This document shows positions 24,436 to 36,000 of a stretch of DNA of 64,000 nt, piece by piece (the stretch's first letter is position 1; each line of letters opens with the position of its first letter). Source of the DNA: Pseudoscleropodium purum (taxonomy: Eukaryota; Streptophyta; Bryopsida; Hypnales; Brachytheciaceae); assembly GCA_963969395.1 (NCBI GenBank), contig OZ017796.1, positions 29,626,243 to 29,690,242 on the forward strand, given 5' to 3'. A program made the translations under genes and the position numbers. The notes beneath the pieces are model-generated. The model saw only the letters and a list, made by a program, of their open reading frames with translations. It was not told the origin of the DNA and ran no database searches.

Positions 24436-24804
24436 ATTTAGTGAAGTATTGCATTTATACACTTTTGAACCAATATCACTTTTTTATTTGCATTCATAGA
24501 TTTTTCATCCAAATTTAGAGACTTCATCTACATTTAAAATAGAAATGGAACTATTTGTGCCAAAAAAGACTATTTTTATCTAGCAAAAAAGAAGAGATTT
24601 ATTTTCAATGATGCAATTTGGCCCTATAGTACACCTCCCAAAGGGTTGGATGGAAAGCATAGTAGATGAAGCTGTTGAACAAGTGTCACAAGTGAAAAGA
24701 TGCGAACAACATGTTTTTTTATTAATCCCCTTACTTTCAATTTTTGAAAATTACAAACCATCGATTTGCTCATAGAAAAAAAATTGAAACCAATCTCTAA
24801 GTCA
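24436..24804. other. AT-rich intergenic DNA, no gene seen
   Basis: Short frames only. The minus-strand frame reaching into this stretch is made by the neighbouring satellite-like block. Confidence 0.5.
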
Positions 24805-24965
24805 TCGATACGAGATATAGATACAGGGTACAAATACAAATATGGGATACGAATATGAATACAGTTATGGAATATGAATACGAATATAGAGGATGTACAT
24901 TGATATACGATATAGACATAGACATGGGAGAATAGAAATCCCATATTGATTGCAAATCCCATTTT
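24805..24965. repeat. Degenerate GATAC/ATAT satellite-like block, copy 2
   Basis: Imperfect units such as gatacgagatatagatacag and gaatatgaatacg, leaving through cccatattgattgcaaatccc. The same unit type and exit sequence occur at the window start and at 25320-25575. Confidence 0.65.
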
Positions 24966-25025
24966 GACTTTGAAATTACAAATAGAGTGGGTGGGTGGGT
25001 TAGGATTGGGATGAAGTTTGCATTC

Positions 25026-25056
25026 GGTTGGGGTTGGGGTTGGGGTTGGGGTTGGG
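25026..25056. repeat. Interstitial (GGGGTT)n tract, predicted G-quadruplex
   Basis: Four GGGGTT units in direct succession with GGTT and TTGGG edges on the plus strand, preceded by (GTGG)n at about 24986. Four G-runs with 2-base loops are an ideal G-quadruplex sequence. The usual plant telomere repeat is TTTAGGG, so this is not an ordinary telomere remnant. Confidence 0.85.
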
Positions 25057-25319
25057 AATTTAAAAGAATTATGTTCTAGAAGGGATTTGTAGGGTAATAA
25101 TATAAAATTTCTACTTAATTAAACTAATTGTTTGAAAATATGTTCTCTCACAATGCACTGAAATGAGGCATACCACCTTCTTTTGCATTAGTTGCCCCTC
25201 CTCCTTCTCTCAAAAAATTTACAAGCCATTGATTTAAAAAAAATGCTTACCCTCAAAATTGCTATTGATTTTTCAAAAAATTACAAGTTGTTGATCTTGT
25301 GAGATTTAATCTGAGCTGT

Positions 25320-25575
25320 CCAAATATAAAATACATGATATAGATACATTATTGCATTCAAATACATATCAAATACAGTTATAATATCGCATACAAATAC
25401 ATACTAAATATCAGATACAATATGGATATTGTACTAAATACAAATTCATATTGAATACTAAATATTGAATACCGGATATGGATATGATACCTAATTTGAA
25501 TACATATTGAATATTGAATACGGGTACTAGATATAGATACGGGATGAATTGACCCATATTGATTGTCAAACAAGT
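25320..25575. repeat. Degenerate GATAC/ATAT satellite-like block, copy 3
   Basis: The longest of the three blocks, with units such as aaatacatatcaaatacag and gaatacgggtactagatatagatacggg. It leaves through cccatattgattgtcaaac. Frames across it are low-complexity Tyr/Ile/Ser artefacts. Confidence 0.65.
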
Positions 25576-27790
25576 TGGTTTGTGAAATTACAAGAGGGGG
25601 AGTGGTGGTTGGAATTAGGAATTTTAAAATTTTAAAATTTCAGTGTAGTGAAAATGCACTGAAAAGTGGCAATAACTGCTAGTTCAATAATAAATTGCTA
25701 TCTACTCAGTAATAAATTACTATCAATTATAAAGAAGTGTCACTATGTGAATTTACCATTCTAGTGCGCATTGTATTATATCAAGCTCAACATGTGTTGT
25801 ACCTATATATTGTATTATGTGCAATTTCATTACAATGGATGACGCTAGTTTCAATTATTCGTGCTCTCTAGAAAGATGCACTTTTGGAAGTAAATAGATT
25901 TTAATTTTTGGACCAAAGTTTTCTATTTTTTTTTAATCTAAAAAAAATTGAGAAAATGACATAGCACTCTCTTTGCCACGTCATGTAGTTGTTGCAAGGT
26001 AGTTTACAAAGTTTGGGAACCCAACAGAATGTAGGGGAACTCACAACCTTTTAAAGGGGGCTGAAAAACATCTAATGGGAGTGTGAATTTTTAAACTTTT
26101 TTAGAAGGAAAGAAAATCTACTAGCTTCTTTGGAATACAATTTTTATTTCAATTGGTGCCTAAGAAAACAAGTTATGTTCGTGTAAGTACAAAGTGGTCA
26201 AGCCCAAACAACAAAAAAATTCCAAAAAGTCAATATTTAAAATCTTAAATAATTTCTTTTCATATAGTTTGTAAACATGTATATGTGACAAGAAAAACTT
26301 TGATTCATTCTGTTTAAATTAGTGATGTGAAAATTATGAACAATCTTGATTTGTGCGCAATCATGGCATCTTCCTATAAAACAACATATAGAAAATGTTT
26401 TTGAATTATTTAATTTTCACAATTCTTCAAAACAAAAAAATTCTAAAGAGTGTAGATTAAATGCTAAAACAATCTCACCATTAGGATTGAGTGATTGATA
26501 TGTTTCAATTCTATTTTAGAACTATTAGCAATTTAATTTTTCCTTCCATCTTGTATTTACTTTTACTTAAACAAATTTTCAAAGAAAGAAAATCATTTTT
26601 TTTGTTTAGATTAATTTTGGAATTTCAATTTAAATCTAAGTCATTAAGATTTAAAATTCATAGCTCTATTTAAAATACAAACCTTCTTGATGATCATCTT
26701 GTATGGCAATTATGGACAAAAAAAACTTTTTTTTTCCACTTTGACCATTATTATCTTACAACCTAAACTATCCAAATTTTCTTAAAAAAATTTCCACATA
26801 TTCTTGTGGTTGGATATGTAAAATAATTATTTTTAAATGATGTAGCTATTTGCATTAGATATGATTGTTCTTTTTATAAAGTACAGTCATAAATCCTAAT
26901 AGGTGATTACTCTCAAATTTTAAGAAAAAGGTTTTATTGCTCCTACTTTAATGGACAAAAAAATTCACCCCTTTTCTTTTTTGACTAACTTCTACATTTG
27001 TTGTTGCACACATACAATGCTTGATTTGACTTTTAAAATTTAATGTGCATGAGAGTACTTAATCTAGGATGGTATAAATTATTCCATGGACTTATGATAT
27101 ACAACTTGGAAATAATGATCCTTTGTTAATGCACATTGAAAGACCTAAATGAGATGTTAGAATAAAGAATGTATTATTTATACATTAAAACATTCATCAT
27201 CCATTCACTAAATAGTAATTAGTTGAATAGTTAGGGATTAAAAGACCTCTAGTTTCTACACATTAGAGGATTTTTAAGGCCAAAACAAGACTATGAGTTC
27301 CTCAACCCCAAAAACTTTGTGAACGCAGTGAGCAATGTAATTTGACGTGGCCAAGAGACTACTACATCATTTGCCTCCCCATTTTTTTTCAACTTTTTTT
27401 GCATTTTCAGAATTCATAATTAAATTTTTTTTTTTTGACAACTGGCCATATTCTTTGCTGCGAGAGAATAGGCCCGAAATGAGTTGTTATTGCCCTCAAA
27501 ATCTTCCCTAATGAATAAGGTGAGAATCTTCAAAATGGCATTTGAATTAGATTTTTTTAGCCTAGTTCATAAAATTAAACTAAAAAAGGTTTTATTTGGT
27601 TATTGTTAGCAATCAAAAGAAAAAAATTTATTCTTTTAAAATGGATGTTGTATGAATAAGCTTTGAATTTTCATAGTGTAGAAAATAGGATATCTAAAAT
27701 TGGCCCCAAGCTCTTATGCTTTGAAGTTGTACATTTTAGGTAGGAAGTCTATACAAATCAATTTTAGAGGCATGTTACATACTTTCAATT
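25576..27790. other. AT-rich intergenic DNA, no gene seen
   Basis: No recognisable protein, RNA gene or element ends. A slightly GC-richer piece near 27320-27370 (aacgcagtgagcaatg) is too short to interpret. Confidence 0.55.
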
Positions 27791-28059
27791 ATGCATAGCA
27801 ACTCAAAAACCAAACCATCAACCTCAAAAAGCTTTTTAATTGTACATTGTGATAGTAGTCCTCTCTTATCAATCATGATTGATGACAAACATTGGGAATA
27901 CTTGCAACAAATTTTTGAGTGCATTGTAATACTATACAAATATATATATATATATATAAAAGTTTGGTTTTTGAAACTACATTGCTTCCAAAAAATCCTA
28001 TCTCAATATAGAACACCGAGCCAAAAGATTAGCATCTACTTGCATCACTAAATAGAAGA

Positions 28060-28640
28060 AGATTGGAGCAAAGTAATTTAAAAAAGGGAGTCATCATTTG
28101 AGTTTAGAAAAAACTCTTGATAAATTAAAGTTTGGTGGAAGGTATTTGAAAAATACATATAGAATTGCCTAATGCTTAGTTTTGAGTTTGGAAGAACATC
28201 TATGAATTTAAGGTGCCTTCATGGGTTTTGACAAAAGTCCATTACTCATCATACCTCAAGGTGAAAGAAGTGCAAGTGATTTTGTTTATAATGTTTATGA
28301 AGGTACATTGAGTAGGTTCTATTTCATGCATGATCAAACTCACAAAATCATGCTTATGAAAGATGGTGCTATAGTCCATTGTAGTAAATTTTCAAAGAAA
28401 TGAAGGCAAGATCATGGTATGAAGAAGTTAGATTGGCCTCTTAATTCACGAAGTCTAAATCCTATAGGAAACTTGTGAAAGATATTGAAAGATATTGAAA
28501 GATATGTTGCAACACCACATCAAGCCAAGAAATAAGCAAGAAATGATACAAACAATTCAAAGGGTATGGGATCCAGTATCTCTAAAACAATTGCAAAATA
28601 TGCTCAATCGAATGCAACAACTCTAAATTTGACAATGATA
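28060..28640 (+). pseudogene. Dead Tc1/mariner-type transposase fragment
   Basis: The plus-strand reading shows the DDE-transposase order in decayed form. KLKFGGR (about 28120) matches the VKFGGGS segment of Tc1 transposases. GAFMGFDKSPLLIIPQGE follows, then LMKDGAIVHCSKFS (28350-28395) in place of the catalytic LMQDGAPxH. DWPLNSRSLNPIGNL and KILKDIE (about 28430-28480) replace WPAQSPDLNPIENLW. The second catalytic Asp (SPDLNP) is changed to Ser/Arg-Ser, and several in-frame stops are present. The N-terminal DNA-binding half is not recognisable. The fragment stops just before the Stowaway-like MITE at 28655. Confidence 0.75.
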
Positions 28641-28654
28641 GCAGTAGATACATA

Positions 28655-29181
28655 CTCCCTTTGTCCCACTAAAAAGTTTTGTTTCCTAATTTTGATTGTT
28701 CAGTAAGTCTTGGGCAACTTTGTGGGGGCAAGTCAAGCGATTAAGGAGCAATTTTCTCCTAAAAATCTTGGCCTTGGTCATATGAGACACCTTATACTTG
28801 ATATGCTTCTTGAGACAATAGTATTGACAATGTATTTGGTGACCACTTAGGTTCTATGAAGATTTGTTCATGAAGTGGTTTAGGTTTCTTTGTTGTGGAT
28901 ATTTAGGTTGGGGCACATATTTCTAGAATCCCATTGTTACCACCAACCTTTAAATCATCAAGAATAGTGGAGTTGGCAACATTTACAAATCATGCTAAAA
29001 TATGATACTTCTTGCATGGATTTTGGGTGCCTAGATGATGGCATGTAAGTTGGAGCTTTTGCATAAATTTAAAGGATGGCTTATTGATTTTTGAATGCAT
29101 GTATCACTAGCACAAAGACTAAAATTGTAGTTAATCCCTTGTGGGGAAGCTTTTTGGAGGTTATTAGTGGGACAAAGGGAG
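28655..29181. mobile_element. Stowaway-like MITE (Tc1/mariner superfamily)
   Basis: A 527-bp element bounded by perfect 18-bp TIRs CTCCCTTTGTCCCACTAA. A TA dinucleotide lies on each side (28653-28654 and 29182-29183). The CTCCCT-GTCCCA start and TA duplication are the hallmarks of plant Stowaway MITEs. The interior has no open transposase, so it must have been moved in trans. Confidence 0.9.
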
Positions 29182-29239
29182 TATTGTACAAGAATGATAA
29201 GATGATTCAGAATTACATATAAATAAATAAACATATATA

Positions 29240-31594
29240 TATAAATTATGATGTTAAAGTATTCTTCGCTACAATTCCAACACACTTGCGGTTTGAAAAT
29301 CTGTCTGAAGTTGCTGCACTTTCTGTTGAAATCTGACTGCGAAGAAAATTCGTAAGATTATTGGATCCGACTGTACTGTCATCGGAACTTGTTTCATTGG
29401 CGTGTCTGCATTCTTTCGGAGAGCCCCTGCATTCAGAAATTTCAGAAGTTTCAGAAGTTTCACGGCCTTGCCTGAAGGGAGCAACTGTAGTTCGAAGAAT
29501 TCCCGTCATAGGAGCATCTGGGCACATTTGAAGCAGTATTCTCGATGGCGGATAATTTTTAAGAATCTGTACAATTGAAGTCGTTCTCCAATGTCTTTTC
29601 TTCGTCGACGAGGAAGTGGTCTTGGAGCGCTTGGCCGATCACACCGATGTTTCTTCAGCTGAAGCTTTGAATTGGCCGAAGGCGCTCTTGGCTAGGGTTC
29701 CAGCTTGCACCTCCTGGGGAAGAACCATTGAACAACAGAATGTTGAGGAGTGAGAGGATTCACAGAGATGGTTGTATGCAGGGGTCGGGCGGGTCAGACG
29801 CCTTTTTTCAGTGGGGAACAGGATTGCTCAGATCGTGGATTTGAGGACTTCTACTTCTGTTGTCATTCACGAGATTGTTGGATTCAAAATCGACTTATCT
29901 GCCTTCACCAACAATAAGTCTCTTGCTTGTGACTCCTGAACAAGATGATCAAAACCCTAAAACCGGTCTTTGAGTCTCCACTCCCAGGTAAACTTTCGCT
30001 AGGGAGCAGGGAACTTTCAAAGCTTAGTTCCTCACACATGGCCTTTTCTCTGCAACGAAATCAAGACTTTAAGCTTTTGCATACGATGAGACTTGTGGTT
30101 GTTGTGGATTCTCTCCCTGCTTGGAGGCTGGTTACTTCGGGTTTGGCAAATTGGAGGGAAGCACGGACAGAGTTGGGATGTGACTTAGAAACTCAATGGA
30201 AACGATCCTTTTGTGATACTTTGTGTCTAGATTGAAGTCGAGGTTTCATTGTCGTTCCTATGGAGTTTCGTTGAGGGACCTTCACTCACTGAAGTTAGTA
30301 ACTGGAGGCTGAGAACAGGCACAGTGGAAAGGTAGCTCAAGAACTCGCAGAGATTGATTTGTATATGATAGAGTGAGGTCAGACCTAAGGAACTTGTAGC
30401 ATATATCGGATGTTGTTCATGACAATCTGTTAGGCGATATATTTTCCTCTTTGTACTCATTGTTAGGCGATTTGGTGGGTAGAGGCATTTGCGAGAGAGT
30501 TGCTGATTCGGAAGCTACAGATACTGTGGTTTAGGGTTTCTTGTTCTCCATAATTTGCAATTTTCAGTAGAAGTTTGGGTCTGCTCGAGTTCAGTATTTG
30601 TTGCAGCGTTCTTGCAGGCTATAGAAGGGTGCAAGGGACTAGAAGAACCTTAGAGATTTACACTTCCACATTCAAAACTTTCTCCTTACCAAAGGCAATC
30701 TAGTCAAATTTTCGGAAGCTGAATGCATTGGAAGTTGTTCAAATTGATGTCGAGCTGTTGTTGACGTTGGTTTTTCCTCCCTGCTTGGATTCCTGAGAGG
30801 TTAGGGTTTAACAGTGCGGAGAATCGATCAGGCAGTTGAATGGAGCAGAAGACCCGAAGAGATTGTTTCGTATGTGACATATGATATTTCGTTTTCATTG
30901 AAGCTTAGTGCTAAAGCTGCATACATTGGAATTGTGGTTGTTGATGTAGAGAACTGTCTTCCCTCCGAATTGAGGGTTTAGCAATCTGGAGAAACTTCGC
31001 GAAAGTGAAGGAGCATATACAAATGAAGGGGAGTAGAAAGTTTGAAGGATGGATTCATAAATGAATTTTTCTTGTGTGGACTGAAGTGAAGTTCTACTCG
31101 GCTTTTGGAAAGCTGCATTAATTGGAAGTTATTCATGCTGAAGACACCGAGGGAGCTGTACAAAGCTCGCAAGGAACTGACTCAATTGAACAGACCTGAA
31201 CATATTGACAATCATGCATGATACTTAGTGTCTATGCTGAAGCTAAGTTTTGAAGCTTGCTGCAGACATTGGACGTTGCCGATGTCGATGTTGGGGATTG
31301 CTGTATCAAACAAGAGAAGTTTCTCTTCTGCCTGGAGGTTTAGCAATTCGGAGATGAGAACGAAGTCAGTTGAAAGGAGTAGATTGATACTTATATACTA
31401 CTTTCTCAACTTTTACTGAAGGTTACATTTGTACAAGGAGCTTCACTTAACAGCCTTAGAATATTCACTTGAATGGAAGCCGAGGACTTTTCGAGATTCA
31501 TTCGTATACTTTCTCTAGAGAAGAAGTTAGATTTTTGTTTGTGGTGTTACTTTGTTGTTGAAGAGGAACCTTTAATAGTCTGTAGAGCCACAAA
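29240..31594 (+). promoter_or_regulatory. Long 5' region of the PDF/PPR gene with degenerate ~0.2-0.35 kb repeats
   Basis: The GC-intermediate, gene-like DNA upstream of the PDF and PPR exons has no domain-bearing frame. Similar word groups recur: a ttgttgttg/ttgatgt block, then (ctg)cttggagg or cctccgaattgagg, then gtttagcaattcggag. The third block appears as gtttaacagtgcggag, gtttagcaatctggag and gtttagcaattcggag at about 30808, 30977 and 31339. A gagattgatttgtatatgat-like block also recurs. A presequence-like frame MSFLRRRGSGLGALGR starts near 29590 and a telo-box aaaccctaa is at 29952-29960. It may be a leader, an intron-rich 5' UTR, or alternative first exons. Confidence 0.4.
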
Positions 31595-32705
31595 ATGTCT
31601 GCATTCATGCTCCTTTTGTTGCGTCATAGGCAGCAAATGAGAAGCTATTTGGTGCGTGGAGCTGGTGCCCAGGTGAGTGACTGTTGACTTATGTCCAAAC
31701 ACCTGTTATACATAATTGGCTGGATGACTTGTGACTTGTGTCAACTGCACCTTTATGTCAAGTAGGAATATGTGGGTCCAGCATATTTAGGTTCCTCCAC
31801 AGCAATATTTGGTGTCTAGGGTCTTACGTTTTCCTTCAATTGACAGGACATGAACTTGGTTGCTTGAACGCTAAACGTGAAATTTTAGTACCGATGAGTA
31901 TTTTATTCTCAAATTGCTAACAATGTGTTTTCTGACCCACTGTTGGGATTCTTGTGACCAGGATGCATGTGTGACTGGACTCTTGAAGTCTCCATGGCTT
32001 ATACATCCTTCTTTATTATTGGTCTCGACGTCCCATGGAGGCAGAAACAGGAGAGAAATAAGGTGTTCATCGTCATCAGTTTGGAGGCGACCAGCTGTGA
32101 GTACCAATGCTTCAGGTCTGTATCAGATACCCGTCCTTATGTAAAGAAGTGGGTGCTGTCTGTCTCTCAGAAAGAATGCGACTGACATATATGAAGTATG
32201 TTCCAGTTGAATCAGATGGAGCACAGACAATTGGACAAATTTGGGAGGAGTATTTTGTGGATCCATCCCAGTGGTGGGACAACAGAGATCACAAGGTAGC
32301 TTTAGGACTTTTTCTGGAACTACTATTATTTAATGTGACAAGTTGCGAAATAGTAATGAGGAAGTCATCTTTGCTTGCTTTTAAGGTCATGGGCATTTTG
32401 GGAAACAGGCAGCATATTGCACTCTGTGTTTTGGGGTGGAGTGAAGGCTAGTTAGATCTTTTAAATGTTTAACAACATATATTCCTTGATCTGTATGCGA
32501 TATTTGATCGTTGGTTGCGGTGCCTACAGATGAATCCCCAAGCACCCGACTTTAAACACAAGGTGACAAAGAAAGCGCTTTGGGTAGAAGGCTGGTCAAC
32601 TCCTCCATGGGTGAAGGCGATGCTCAAACTGATGACTCAAAGTAAATTACCATCCCGTGGTGGTTATCACACCAGCGATTCTCAAGAGATTATACAATCA
32701 AATAG
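31595..32705 (+). CDS. OSB-like PDF-motif exons, possibly the 5' exons of the PPR gene
   Basis: Exon A (31595-31672) encodes MSAFMLLLLRHRQQMRSYLV..., basic and targeting-like, ending at cag|gtgagt in phase 0. An exon ending at 32295 (aag|gtagct) encodes IWEEYFVDPSQWWDNRDHK. Exon D (32530-32705) continues MNPQAPDFKHKVTKKALW...TPPWVKAML. Joined in phase 0 these give a complete PDF motif (WWDNR...PDFKHK...ALW...PPW), the signature of plant organellar single-stranded DNA-binding (OSB) proteins. The exon before it is uncertain: either 32116-32295 directly after exon A, or 31962-32115 plus 32171-32295 with a very short 55-bp intron. No OB-fold is visible. Exon D can splice at aatag|gtattg in the right phase into the PPR exon at 33058; unspliced it stops at 32829. 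Confidence 0.6.
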
Positions 32706-33057
32706 GTATTGGCATGAGAATGATTTGTCTCCCTTTGTGACAAGAAGTAGGTGCAAATGCCTTGCTATAGATGAAGCTTACATATTGGAGGTGGATCTGA
32801 AATCGACAGTTTGTAATTTGTGTGGTTAGGTGGAATGTGAAACTTGTGATTTGGTTTGATTTGAGTTTTTTGTGTGCAACATTTTCTTTGTTTGCTTTAT
32901 ATTTCATTACGTAAGTGTTTATTAGGTGCATTTAAAGTGCAATGACTTCTTGAGAAATATTGTGCATGTAAGATATATAATACTGTATAGATACACCCAA
33001 GTATGTGTAAACTGATTGAGGAAAGTTGTTCTCATGAAGCATGTATTGATGAGTCAG

Positions 33058-36000
33058 GTTTCCCAAGGGCAATTTTGGCACTTTGCCCTCTAGTGCAAGG
33101 GAGGTGAAGCAAGCTGTTCAAGTTGGCGGTGGCAGTATGCACCTGCAAAGTGCAAAAACCGCGAGTGAAGCCATTGATGATTTGAATAACCGACTACAGC
33201 AAGGCATTGCTATAAGCTCGTACATGTTTGTTGAAGTTCTGAAGCGGTGCTTGAAACAGGAAGATCTTACTGTAGTCAAGCAAGTTCATGAGTGCGTCAT
33301 TGAGAGTGGAATGCAGCAGAATACACGTGTGGCAAACAACCTAATTAGTGCCTACATCAGATGTGGGAGATTAGAAGACGCATGCCGAGTGTTTGATGAA
33401 CTTGTGGGGAAGAATGTATTTAGTTGGACCAAAATGATTGGAGGCTATGCTCAGCACAATCGTGCCAAAGATGCATTGGAGCTTTTCAATCAAATGCGCA
33501 AAGGTGGTGTCCAGCCGGATGCAGTTACTTACTTGAGCATCCTGAAGGCATGTGCCAGCCCATCAGCTTTAGAATGGGGCAAAGAAGTTCACGCATATAT
33601 CAGACATGGTGGCCTTGAATCAGATGTGCGAGTTGGGACTGCGCTCCTTAAAATGTATGCGAAGTGCGGGAATATCAAGGAGGCCAGGAACACTTTTGAG
33701 CAGTTGACCTACCGTGATATCATTTCCTGGAATGTGATGATTGGAGCGTATGCAGAAATTGGTTGTGGTGAGGAAGCGTATGGACTCCTTGTCCAAATGA
33801 AACGAGAAGGTTTTAAACCAGATGCAATCACTTTTGTGAGCATCCTGAACGCATGTTCAAGCGCAGAGGCTTTGGACTTGGTGGAGGGGGTTCAAAATCA
33901 CGCCCGTGAAGCGGGATATGAGTCAGATGTACGTGTAGGCAATGCGCTTGTTCACATTTACGCAAAGTGTGGTAATATCGAAGATGCGAGACTAGTTTTT
34001 GACAGAATGGGTGGACGCAATGTAGTTACATGGAACGTAATGATTGGCGCATATGCTGAAAGTGGATTTGGTGAGGAAGCCTATTTAGTGTTTCTCCAAC
34101 TGATACAGAAAGGCCTCAAACCAAGTTCAGTCACTTATATGAATATCCTGAATGCATGTGCAAGCGCAGGGACTTTGGATAGGGTGAAGGATATTCACAG
34201 ACATGCTTTTGAAGCGGGATATGAGTCTGATGTGCGTGTGGGCAATGCGCTGGTCCACACGTACGCAAAGTGTGGCAGTATTGGTGATGCAAGACTGGTT
34301 TTTGACAGAATGGAGCAACGTGATGTGAGAACATGGACTGTGATGATTGGTGGACTTGCACACCATGGGTGTGAGGATGAAGCCTATGAACTTCTTCTCC
34401 GAATGAAACGGGAAAACTTAAGACCTGACGCATTTACATATTCCAGTATCCTGAATGCATGCGCGAGCACAGGGGCTTTGGAGTGGGTAAAGACGGTTCA
34501 CAGCCATGCCCGTGAAGCGGGATTTGAGTCAGATCTGCATGTGGGCAATGCGCTGGTCCACATGTTTGTAAAGTGTGGCAGTATCAATGACGCGATAATA
34601 GTTTTTAACAGAATGCAGCAACGTGATGTTAGGACATGGACTGTGATGATTGGTGCGTATGCTGAAAGTGGGTGTGGTGAGGAAGCATATCAATTATTTC
34701 TCCAAATGATACGAGAAGGCTTCAAACCAGATGCTTTCACGTATGTGAGTATCCTGAATGCATGTTCAAGCGCAAGGGCTTTGGAGTGGGTGAAGGAGGT
34801 TCACAATTATGCCCGTGAAGGGGGATTTGAGCCTGATATGCGTGTGGGCAATGCTCTGGTCCACATGTATGCAAAGTGTGGCAGTATCGATAATGCGAGA
34901 TTGATTTTTGAGAGAATGAAGCAACGTGATCTGATTACATGGACTGTGATGATTGGTGCGTATGCTGAAAGTGGGAGTAGTGAAGAAGCATATCGATTGT
35001 TTCTGCAAATGATACGGGAAGGCTTAAAACCAGATGCAGTGACTTATGTGAGCATTCTGAATGCATGTTCAAACACCGGGGCCTTGGAGTGGGTAAAGGA
35101 GATCCACAGCCATGCCCGGGACGCGGGATTTCAGTCTGATGTGCGTGTGGGCAATGCGCTCGTTCATATGTATGCGAAGTGTGGGAGTGTTGACGATGCG
35201 AGACTGGTTTTTGAGAGAATGGAGCAACGTGATGTGAGAACATGGACTGTGATGATTGGTGGACTTGCACAACATGGGTGTGAGCGTGAAGCCTATGAAC
35301 TTCTTCTCCGAATGAAACAGGACGGCCTTAGACCTGATGCTTTTACGTATGCCAGTGTCCTGAATGCATGCGCAAGCACAGGGGCTTTGGAGTGGGTGAA
35401 AGAGGTTCACAACCATGCTCGTGAAGAGGGGTTTGAGTCAGATATGCACGTCGCAAAGGCACTGGTCCATATGTATGCTAAGTGTGGCAGTATCGATGAC
35501 GCGCGACTAATTTTTGATAGAATGGAGGAACGCGACCTGATTACATGGACTGTGATGATTGGTGCGTATGCTGAAAGTGGGAGTGGCGAGGAAGCTTACC
35601 GATTGTTTCTCCAAATGATACGACAAGGCTTCGCACCAAATGCAATCACTTATCTGAGCATCCTGAATGCATGTTCAAGCACCGGGGCCTTGGAGTGGGT
35701 CAGGGATATCCACAGCCATGCCCGTGAAGGGGGCTTTGAGTCAGATGTGCGTGTGGGTAATGCGCTCGTTCATATGTATGCGAAGTGTGGGAGTATTGAC
35801 GATGCGAGACTGGTTTTTGAGAGAATGGAGCAACGTGATGTGAGAACATGGACTGTGATGATTGGTGGACTTGCACAACATGGGTGTGAGCGTGAAGCCT
35901 ATGAACTTCTTCTCCGAATGAAACAGGACGGCCTTAGACCTGATGCTTTTACGTATGCCAGTGTCCTGAATGCATGCGCAAGCACAGGGGCTTTGGAGTG

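Noticed and set aside
25026..25056. Telomere or chromosome-fusion scar
   Set aside because: The unit is GGGGTT, not the plant TTTAGGG repeat, and the tract is very short.
32515..32829. A separate small gene made only of exon D reading to its stop
   Set aside because: It would begin within the intron before the PDF motif and split that motif in half. The joined exons reconstruct the motif exactly, so splicing is preferred.
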